Shown here piece after piece: positions 1 to 5,155 of a stretch of 9,341 nucleotides of DNA. The notes below the pieces were generated by a model that was not told the origin of the DNA, made no database searches, and saw only the letters and a program-made list of their open reading frames with translations. The first letter of the stretch is position 1; each line of letters begins with the position of its first letter. The translations under genes were made by a program, and so were the position numbers. Source of the DNA: an uncultured Fibrobacter sp. (GTDB lineage: Bacteria; Fibrobacterota; Fibrobacteria; Fibrobacterales; Fibrobacteraceae); NCBI RefSeq assembly GCF_937877005.1, contig NZ_CALEFV010000033.1, forward strand, positions 1-9,341, given 5' to 3'.

Positions 1-695
1 TGCGCGTTACGGTATTTCATGATTTCGCCAAAGATACGCTCTGTTAGCGACAGATCCATATCGACTCGCGATTCACCCGTATTCGGACAGCTCACGTTAA
101 TTTCGATGTAGTCACCCGCCTTGTAGGCAATGGCAAAACTCTCTACGACATCCTTCAATTTTTCGTTTTCGTCGGTAATCCCCGGAGTTTCCGCGACCGA
201 AACACCAACACAAAGGCCTACCTTGTGCGCCTTCGTCAACTGGGAGTCCACCCGGCGCGCAATCACCTCGACTCCTTCATTATTGAGTCCCATGCTATTA
301 TGGATTGCACGGTCATTTTCAAGGAATCCTATACGCGGACGATGAGTATTGCCTTCGCGGAACCTGCGGGTAGCCGTTCCAACCGAAATACCGCCAAAAC
401 CCAGGTTGGCATAGTCGCAAATGCGCTTGGCGCTCTTGTTCGCGCCGGCGGCAAGGATAATGGGACAACCCAAATAAAGGGAATTACTATGATCCGGGAA
501 CGAGATGACACGCTTGAGCGTCTTGCTCTTGTCAGGGCGTCCCCCCATGAAAGGTATAAAGGGCGCAAATCTTGCCGCATACTTGAGGGAATCGTGGCGA
601 AATTCCGGATTATTATGGAAAATGTGGCGGATAAGCGCCAGCACGCGGTCGCCGAAGTTCAGGTAATACTCGTGGTTCACGCAATTAAATGACAT
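1..695 (-). CDS. Dihydroorotate dehydrogenase-like FMN protein (class 2-like fold), C-terminus cut by window
   Basis: The reading frame is open from the ATG at 695 to the window edge, giving 231 codons. An AGAGGA ribosome-binding site lies about 8 nt upstream of the start. The protein aligns by eye with class 2 (membrane, quinone-linked) dihydroorotate dehydrogenases, which oxidise dihydroorotate to orotate in pyrimidine synthesis. It has an N-terminal extension of about 75 residues, where class 2 enzymes carry their membrane-associating helices. Next come LAAGANK (81-87, with the FMN-contacting Lys), GFGGISVGTAT (99-109), GN-x3-PR (115-121), NSMGLNNEG (133-141) and YIEINVSCPNT (196-206). Two positions are odd. 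The catalytic-base position is Cys203, as in class 1 enzymes, whereas class 2 has Ser. The class 2 GxNIGxNK stretch is replaced by VGLCVGVSV. It may be a true PyrD or a divergent paralogue; the missing C-terminus prevents a decision. It is divergently transcribed from the peptidase gene. Confidence 0.85.
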   Translation of the reverse strand, partial: MSFNCVNHEYYLNFGDRVLALIRHIFHNNPEFRHDSLKYAARFAPFIPFMGGRPDKSKTLKRVISFPDHSNSLYLGCPIILAAGANKSAKRICDYANLGFGGISVGTATRRFREGNTHRPRIGFLENDRAIHNSMGLNNEGVEVIARRVDSQLTKAHKVGLCVGVSVAETPGITDENEKLKDVVESFAIAYKAGDYIEINVSCPNTGESRVDMDLSLTERIFGEIMKYRNA

Positions 696-733
696 GGGCG
701 GAGTCCTCTAGGGCTAATCTTTACCCTGAAAAA

Positions 734-740
734 TAGAAAA
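734..740 (-). promoter_or_regulatory. Candidate -10-like element TTTTCTA before the DHODH-like gene
   Basis: On the minus strand TTTTCTATTTTT starts at 740, 39 nt before the ATG at 695. The same TTTTCTA core precedes three other gene starts in this window (772, 7764 and 9028). I read it as part of a promoter -10 region; no matching -35 box is evident. This is inference from recurrence and position. Confidence 0.35.
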
Positions 741-771
741 TATGGGCCCTCCGCGACCATTTTTTAATTCG

Positions 772-778
772 TTTTCTA
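772..778 (+). promoter_or_regulatory. Candidate -10-like element TTTTCTA before the peptidase-sirtuin operon
   Basis: TTTTCTATTTTG lies 29 nt before the ATG at 808 and 14 nt before its ribosome-binding site, a fitting distance for a -10 region. It lies downstream of the ATG at 742, which also argues against that earlier ATG as the real start. The minus-strand copy for the divergent gene is only about 30 bp away, so the two promoters are nearly back to back. Confidence 0.35.
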
Positions 779-792
779 TTTTGTTTTGCATA

Positions 793-798
793 AAAGGA
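793..798 (+). promoter_or_regulatory. Ribosome-binding site AAAGGA that fixes the peptidase start
   Basis: AAAGGA is followed by a 9-nt spacer and the ATG at 808. The in-frame ATG at 742, 22 codons upstream, has no such site. The residues it would add (including FFNSFSILFCIKG) do not belong to the M20 family. Confidence 0.75.
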
Positions 799-807
799 TT
801 ACAGAAA

Positions 808-2181
808 ATGGTACAGGACATCAAAAAATCCATCCACGAAAAGATGCCGCGCTATATCGAGACGCTCTGCGAACTCGTAAAGATTCCCTCGATCAGTTTC
901 GACAACTTTGACCAGAAATTCGTTTTGAAGTCTGCCGAAAAAGTCAAGGAACTCTTTGAAGCGGCTGGACTTACAAATGTGCAGTATCTATTGCCGCCCA
1001 GTGGACGCCCTTCGGTGTATGGAGAAAGCCTCACAAGCCCAGACAAGCCGACCGTTCTACTCTATGCACACCACGACGTGCAGCCCCCCATGCGTGAGGC
1101 TCTCTGGAACACAAAACCTTTTGAAGGAACCCGACAAGGAGAGCGACTCTTCGGGCGCGGAACCGCCGACGACAAGGCGGGAATCGTCACGCACCTTGCT
1201 GCACTGGAACAAGTTCGCGCCTGGAAAAAAGATGAAGGACCGAACCTCAAGTTTCTCATCGAAGGAGAAGAGGAATCCGGAAGCGCTGGCTTTGCCGAAA
1301 TTTTAACGAAAAACGCAGAACTCTTGAAATGCGATGCGATCATTGTGGCGGACCTAAGCAATTTCGCCAAGGGAATTCCCTCGATTACGACCACTTTACG
1401 TGGCATGAGCGCCATCGGAATCGAAATCAAGGCGACGAAGGCTCCGCTCCATTCCGGAAGTTGGTCAGGGCCGATTCCCGATCCGGCACAGGTACTTTGT
1501 CGCATGATTGCAAGCCTCACTGACGGAAAGGGAAATATTCTCATTCCACATTTCGAGGACTCCCTGGTCCCCCCTACCGAAGCGGAACTCGCCTCGTACA
1601 AGAGTCTTGGCATGACCGAAGAGATTTTCAGGAACGACGGCGGAATTCTTGGAAACACCAAGCTTAAAGTTTCCGAAGACGAAATTCTGATTTCGCTGTG
1701 GCGCAAGCCAAGCCTCGTCGTAACTGCCATGGAATCTGGTAGCCGGCTGAACGCGGGCAACGTGCTGCAGAACATGGCCTACGCCCGCATCGGTATTCGA
1801 CTCGCTCCAGGCATGAATTCCGAAATCGGGACTCAGCAGCTTATTGAATTTTTGCAGGCGCAGGTTCCCTACGGACTCGAATGCAACATCGTAGCCGAGG
1901 ACGGAGCAAACCCGTTCGTCACCGACACGACTCACCCGTTCTTTAAAAAGATGAGCGAATCGATGGCGGAAGCCTACGGAACCGAAACCAAGTTTATCGG
2001 ATGCGGAGCAAGCATTCCAGGTGCAGAACTCTTCCGCAACACCTTTGGCGACATACCCATTCTGCTCACAGGTCTCGAAGACCCAGAATGCAATGCACAT
2101 GGCGAAAACGAAAGTCTGTACCTGCCGGACTTCGAACACGGCATCGTAGCCGAAACCCTGTTCTTTGGAGGAATCTGCTAA
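808..2181 (+). CDS. M20-family metallodipeptidase
   Basis: This 457-residue protein belongs to the ArgE/DapE/CPG2/PepV clan of two-zinc exopeptidases and most resembles the M20 dipeptidase (carnosinase/Dug1-like) branch. Visible metal and catalytic motifs are AHHDVQP (87-93, ligand His88 with Asp90), GRGTADDKAG (116-125, bridging Asp near 121), EGEEESGS (152-159, catalytic Glu155 and ligand Glu156), Asp182 as the next ligand, and His431 in NAHGENE. A lid or dimerisation domain is inserted between about 195 and 310. It carries the RGM and LHSG motifs, with His215 expected to reach the neighbouring subunit's active site. No signal peptide is visible, so a cytoplasmic enzyme cleaving short peptides is likely; the exact substrate cannot be read from sequence. 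Length is normal for the family. The stop overlaps the sirtuin start by one base. Confidence 0.92.
   Translation: MVQDIKKSIHEKMPRYIETLCELVKIPSISFDNFDQKFVLKSAEKVKELFEAAGLTNVQYLLPPSGRPSVYGESLTSPDKPTVLLYAHHDVQPPMREALWNTKPFEGTRQGERLFGRGTADDKAGIVTHLAALEQVRAWKKDEGPNLKFLIEGEEESGSAGFAEILTKNAELLKCDAIIVADLSNFAKGIPSITTTLRGMSAIGIEIKATKAPLHSGSWSGPIPDPAQVLCRMIASLTDGKGNILIPHFEDSLVPPTEAELASYKSLGMTEEIFRNDGGILGNTKLKVSEDEILISLWRKPSLVVTAMESGSRLNAGNVLQNMAYARIGIRLAPGMNSEIGTQQLIEFLQAQVPYGLECNIVAEDGANPFVTDTTHPFFKKMSESMAEAYGTETKFIGCGASIPGAELFRNTFGDIPILLTGLEDPECNAHGENESLYLPDFEHGIVAETLFFGGIC
2167..2172 (+). promoter_or_regulatory. Strong ribosome-binding site GGAGGA for the sirtuin gene
   Basis: GGAGGA lies inside the last codons of the peptidase gene, 8 nt before the ATG at 2181. 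It selects this ATG over the in-frame upstream ATG at 2001 and supports translation from the same mRNA as the peptidase. Confidence 0.85.
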
Positions 2182-2882
2182 TGAGCACGACCAAGTATCC
2201 AAGACTCGTCGTTCTGACCGGGGCTGGAATCAGCGCCGAATCGGGACTTCGCACTTTCCGCGGCAACGACGGAATGTGGGAACACGAAAACATCGAGGAC
2301 GTGTGCACTCCCGAAGGTTACTACCGCGACAAGAAACGCGTCAAGGACTTTTACAATTTCTTGCGCAAGGGATTAAAGGATCACGAACCGAATGCCGCCC
2401 ATATTGCCCTGGCAGAACTTGAAAAGAGACTCGGCGATGATTTTCTGCTGGTCACGCAGAACGTAGACAATCTGCACGAACGCGCGGGATCCAAGAGAGT
2501 GCTACACATGCACGGCGACCTGATGCGCCTTACCTGCGAACACAACCCGAAACACGAATTTCTCTTTGATGGCGAAGAAACGCTCGACACGCGCTGTCCT
2601 TTCTGCGGAGCGATGACCCGTCCAGACATAGTCTTCTTCGGAGAACAACCTCTGTATATGGAAGAAATACAGGATGCCCTGCAGCGCTGCAAGGAATTTG
2701 TCTACATCGGGACCAGCAGCATAGTCTACCCTGCCGCAGGCTTCAAGAGCTTTGCTAAAAGCTTCGGCGCTAAGGTGACATGCCTCAATCTTGAAGTTCC
2801 AACGAGCGACCCCTACACGGATGTATTCGTACAGGGGAAGGCAACCGAAATCGTCCCAAAATGGGCAGAGAACTTTAAGTAA
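2181..2882 (+). CDS. cobB: Sir2-family NAD-dependent protein deacylase (CobB-like)
   Basis: This 233-residue protein has the full sirtuin core, which removes acyl groups from lysines using NAD and yields nicotinamide and O-acyl-ADP-ribose. Motifs in order are GAGISAESGLRTFRG (14-28, NAD binding), TQNVDNLHERAG (92-103), the catalytic His111 in HMHGD, a zinc site with Cys119 in the first half and Cys139/Cys142 in CPFC, then PDIVFFGE (148-155) and IGTSS (176-180). The length matches bacterial CobB. Two details deviate. The class III specificity motif YxxR reads Tyr58-Asn-Phe-Leu61, so the arginine that binds succinyl groups is missing. The first zinc half also has one Cys plus nearby His121/His125 in place of a CxxC pair. 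The start overlaps the peptidase stop (TAATG). The symbol reflects family resemblance; substrate preference may differ from E. coli CobB. Confidence 0.9.
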   Translation: MSTTKYPRLVVLTGAGISAESGLRTFRGNDGMWEHENIEDVCTPEGYYRDKKRVKDFYNFLRKGLKDHEPNAAHIALAELEKRLGDDFLLVTQNVDNLHERAGSKRVLHMHGDLMRLTCEHNPKHEFLFDGEETLDTRCPFCGAMTRPDIVFFGEQPLYMEEIQDALQRCKEFVYIGTSSIVYPAAGFKSFAKSFGAKVTCLNLEVPTSDPYTDVFVQGKATEIVPKWAENFK

Positions 2883-2888
2883 TAAATC

Positions 2889-3911
2889 CTATTGCAGCAA
2901 AAAACAATTCGCTTCGTGGCTCGTGGAGCCCGGAGCCTTTTGTTTTGGAGGCAACATAGCACTGCGGCATTGATCCAAGCATTTTTCGCAGCGGTCGGCA
3001 AAGCGACAACCCTCGACAAAGTCCTTCGGATGCGGCACGGAACCCGGAATCGACTTCATGGTACGCATATCGCTATGATTTTCGGGAATAGCGGACAGGA
3101 GGCCCTGCGTGTACGGGTGCATCGGAGAGTCAATCACTTCGCGGACGGCTCCAGTTTCGACAATGCGGCCTGCATACATGACGGCAACACGATCTGCGTA
3201 CTGCGAAACAATTCCCATGTTATGCGTAATCAGGAGCACAGCCGTTCCCGTGCGTTTTGCCATATCCTTGAGCACAGCCAGTACCTGCGCCTGTACCGTG
3301 ACATCCAGAGCAGTCGTCGGTTCGTCGGCGATAATCAGTTTTGGCTTAGATAGTAGCGCCATCACGATGCACACGCGCTGCAGCATCCCTCCCGAAAGCT
3401 CGTGCGGATACGATTCCAGGACTCGGTCAATATCCTTGAACCCAGCAAGCGCAAGTTGCTCACGAATCACGGACATGCAATCACCATTGGGGCGTCCGCA
3501 AAACCTAAAGATTTCCATCAACTGCTTCTTAATGGACACCACCGGATTCAAAGCCTGCATCGGTTCCTGAAAAATACATGCAATTTCGGAGCCTCGAATT
3601 TTTTGCAATTCCTCAAGGGGCAATTTTGCTAGATCTAACGGAGCAGAATTTTCACCTGCACAGTAAAGTACCGAACCTTCGACAATCTGAGCGCTCGGCT
3701 GAGGCAGCAATCTCAAAATGCTCATGGCGGTCACGCTCTTTCCACATCCAGACTCACCTACCAGCGCAAAGAATTCGCCAGAATAGATGTCAAAGGATAC
3801 GCGATCCGTCACCTGTAGCGGCTTGATGCCATCACGCGGTTTGCCATTCTTGTCAAACCCGAAAGCAACCGAGAGATCGCGCACCTGCAAAACCGGCAAA
3901 GAATTAGACAT
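2889..3911 (-). CDS. Peptide ABC transporter ATPase, OppD/DppD type
   Basis: This 340-residue single-domain ATPase of the oligopeptide/dipeptide importer family would power a cytoplasmic-membrane peptide transporter. Motifs are Walker A GESGCGKS (52-59), Q-loop Gln115 in FQEPM, signature LSGGMLQR (172-179), Walker B LIIADEP (192-198) and switch His230. The tail has the family's C-terminal peptide-transporter domain, with HPYTQGLL (265-272) and cysteines 302, 308, 315 and 336. These match the four-cysteine pattern linked to an iron-sulfur cluster in DppD-type subunits, and there is an extra Cys311. I chose the ATG at 3911: AGGGGA lies just upstream and the conserved domain begins within ten residues. 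The frame stays open upstream to 4010, but those residues do not look like this family. No partner OppF-type ATPase follows; the gene ends 6 bp from the converging sirtuin gene. Confidence 0.9.
   Translation of the reverse strand: MSNSLPVLQVRDLSVAFGFDKNGKPRDGIKPLQVTDRVSFDIYSGEFFALVGESGCGKSVTAMSILRLLPQPSAQIVEGSVLYCAGENSAPLDLAKLPLEELQKIRGSEIACIFQEPMQALNPVVSIKKQLMEIFRFCGRPNGDCMSVIREQLALAGFKDIDRVLESYPHELSGGMLQRVCIVMALLSKPKLIIADEPTTALDVTVQAQVLAVLKDMAKRTGTAVLLITHNMGIVSQYADRVAVMYAGRIVETGAVREVIDSPMHPYTQGLLSAIPENHSDMRTMKSIPGSVPHPKDFVEGCRFADRCEKCLDQCRSAMLPPKQKAPGSTSHEANCFLLQ
2918..2947 (+). terminator. Possible terminator of the peptidase-sirtuin transcript
   Basis: On the plus strand GGCTC (2918-2922) can pair with GAGCC (2933-2937), followed by TTTTGTTTTG. 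An alternative GAGCC at 2926-2930 would give a tighter 3-nt loop. It starts 36 nt after the sirtuin stop and lies inside the C-terminal codons of the converging ATPase gene, where it also encodes protein. The stem is only 5 bp, so this is tentative. Confidence 0.35.
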
Positions 3912-3933
3912 ATCGATCCCCTGATTTAGGATC
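3904..3933 (-). repeat. Repeat copy 2 (codons for DPKSGDRYV plus stop)
   Basis: This 30-nt segment matches 4055-4084 at 23 positions. All seven differences fall at synonymous sites, including an AGA/CGA first-position change and a TAG/TAA stop change. It carries the ribosome-binding site (AGGGGA) and start codon of the ATPase gene. Confidence 0.7.
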
Positions 3934-4062
3934 AACACAAGTCTCCGCAATTGACTTATGCATATTTGAGAATACAGCGTCAATTGCTCCGCGCTTCCAC
4001 GACTCGTCAATACGAGTCGTTCTCGCTTGGCATGGATCCTTCAGTCGATTCATACTAAACAT
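3904..4062 (-). CDS. Candidate 52-residue mini-ORF, or remnant of a second permease copy
   Basis: The ORF starts at the ATG at 4062, inside the permease's last codons, and stops at 3904 inside the first codons of the ATPase gene. Both junctions are 8-nt overlaps of the form ATGTYTAR. Its last nine residues, DPKSGDRYV, equal the permease's C-terminus. The codons differ at six of nine positions plus the stop, and every change is synonymous. Its NRLK (residues 5-8) shares 13 identical bases, in the same frame, with the permease's NRLK (11-14). GGGAGA before the ATG could serve as ribosome-binding site. The middle contains a perfect hairpin and matches no family I know. It could be a real small protein, an internally deleted second permease retaining only its ends, or a structured spacer that happens to be open. 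I cannot tell which. Confidence 0.4.
   Translation of the reverse strand: MFSMNRLKDPCQARTTRIDESWKRGAIDAVFSNMHKSIAETCVDPKSGDRYV
3947..3987. repeat. Inverted repeat, 9-bp arms GCAATTGAC / GTCAATTGC
   Basis: The arms at 3947-3955 and 3979-3987 are perfect inverse complements separated by 23 bp. They lie between permease and ATPase and would form a stem in the operon mRNA shortly before the ATPase start. No T-tract follows on the minus strand, so it is not an intrinsic terminator. Confidence 0.6.
3999..4020. repeat. Perfect hairpin, 9-bp stem and 4-base loop
   Basis: The arms ACGACTCGT (3999-4007) and ACGAGTCGT (4012-4020) are exact inverse complements around the loop CAAT. In the minus-strand transcript this is a stable stem-loop between the permease and ATPase cistrons. 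There is no following U-tract. It may modulate relative expression or protect the upstream mRNA; that role is inference. Confidence 0.7.
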
Positions 4063-4084
4063 ATCTATCTCCCGACTTCGGATC
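4055..4084 (-). repeat. Repeat copy 1 (permease C-terminus DPKSGDRYV plus stop)
   Basis: This is the partner of the repeat at 3904-3933. It is the true 3' end of the permease gene and contains GGGAGA and the ATG at 4062 that opens the mini-ORF, the same arrangement as in copy 2. Confidence 0.7.
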
Positions 4085-5134
4085 CATTGCATCTCGCACG
4101 CCTTCGCCCACGAACGTAGTCAACAGGAGCGTTACAAAGAGTGCGGCCACGGTACTGACTGAAATCCATGGGGCATAAAGGTTATTGAGTCCCTGACTCA
4201 TGAGTTCTCCCCAACTGGGCGTAGGCGGCTGGAGTCCAAAGCCCAAAAAGTCTAGCGATGTCAAGCTCCCGATTCCGCCAATCAGCGTGAACGGGAACAG
4301 CGTCACCACCGGCGTCATCGCGTTCGGCAAGATTTCCTTAAAGAAAATATGGCGGTGCCCCATGCCCAGGACCTTGGCCGACTGCACATAGGTCATGCCG
4401 CGCAACTTCAGGAATTCAGCACGCATATAGTAGCTGAGGGAGATCCAGTTGAACGCAGCCATGATCAGAATCAGTAGCCAGAAGCTACGACCGTAGATGC
4501 TTCCGATCAGAATCACCACATAAAGCATTGGGAGCGAAGACCATATTTCGATAAAACGCTGCATGCCCGTATCCCAGAACTTACCGAGATACCCCTGGAT
4601 GCCGCCAATCACAATTCCAAGGAAAGTACCAAGAATCGTCAGCAAAAGGCTAAAACTGATACAGATTCTAAATCCATGAATCAGTCTCGAAAGGACATCG
4701 CGACCATTACTATCGGTACCGAGCCAGTGGCGGGTACTCGGAGCAAAGGGAGGGGCTCCCTCTTCACTCAGGTCGGCTTTCAGCGGATCGTGAGGTATCG
4801 GGGGCATGATAGCCCATATTTCCGGACAACCTCCTGCACGAGTAAAACCTTCGGCGGCATCCTGTTCGCATTCGCGGATGCCGACAAAGAGTTTTGCGTA
4901 ATCCGCTTCAGTCTGGTATTCACCGCCAAAATCAACATCGCTGTAACGCACAAATGCGGGAAAATAGCTTGTACCGTTATATTCTAGATAAAGCGGTTCG
5001 TCATTCACCAGCCAGGGACTCGTAAGCGACAGAAGATAAACTAGCACAAGTACAAGCAAAGACCAAAACGCCCGCTTGTTCTTGCGGAATCGTTTCAGTC
5101 GATTCAATGTTTCCTGTGTCAGGCGAAATTTCAT
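4055..5134 (-). CDS. Peptide ABC transporter permease, YejE/OppC type
   Basis: This 359-residue inner-membrane permease resembles YejE, the OppC-like subunit of the YejABEF peptide (microcin C) importer. A basic N-terminus (LNRLKRFRKNKRAFWS) leads into a first membrane helix (about 23-43). A long periplasmic segment typical of YejE follows, with YFPAF (57-61) and FGGEYQTEADY (69-79), and two cysteines (89, 103) that could form a disulfide. Next come HWLGTDSNGRDVLSR (136-150), about five more helices, and the ATPase-coupling EAA-type loop (QSAKVLGMG to EILPN, 251-271). FLGFGLQPPTPSWGE (296-310) is characteristic of the family. The start follows the kinase stop by 21 bp without a recognisable ribosome-binding site. 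No YejB/OppB partner or YejA-like binding protein is in the window. Its C-terminal codons are repeated downstream. Confidence 0.9.
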   Translation of the reverse strand: MKFRLTQETLNRLKRFRKNKRAFWSLLVLVLVYLLSLTSPWLVNDEPLYLEYNGTSYFPAFVRYSDVDFGGEYQTEADYAKLFVGIRECEQDAAEGFTRAGGCPEIWAIMPPIPHDPLKADLSEEGAPPFAPSTRHWLGTDSNGRDVLSRLIHGFRICISFSLLLTILGTFLGIVIGGIQGYLGKFWDTGMQRFIEIWSSLPMLYVVILIGSIYGRSFWLLILIMAAFNWISLSYYMRAEFLKLRGMTYVQSAKVLGMGHRHIFFKEILPNAMTPVVTLFPFTLIGGIGSLTSLDFLGFGLQPPTPSWGELMSQGLNNLYAPWISVSTVAALFVTLLLTTFVGEGVRDAMDPKSGDRYV

Positions 5135-5155
5135 GTATCAAATGTAATAAAACGG

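Noticed and set aside
742..807. Upstream ATG for the peptidase at 742
   Set aside because: It has no ribosome-binding site, adds non-family residues and runs across the likely -10 element; the ATG at 808 has AAAGGA.
1062..1775. A 237-codon minus-strand ORF opposite the peptidase gene, and a similar one at 1465-2202
   Set aside because: Neither has recognisable domains, and both lie wholly or almost wholly opposite conserved M20 catalytic sequence. They are shadows of the plus-strand gene.
3912..4010. N-terminal extension of the ATPase to an ATG at 4010
   Set aside because: The added residues come from the structured spacer and do not resemble ABC ATPases; the ATG at 3911 has AGGGGA and the expected domain start.
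4040..4052. The 13-base repeat TTCAGTCGATTCA (also at 5094-5106) as an attachment site or mobile-element end
   Set aside because: A single 13-mer match in a window this size can occur by chance, and no integrase, transposase or flanking duplication is present. It is used only as weak support for the mini-ORF being permease-derived.
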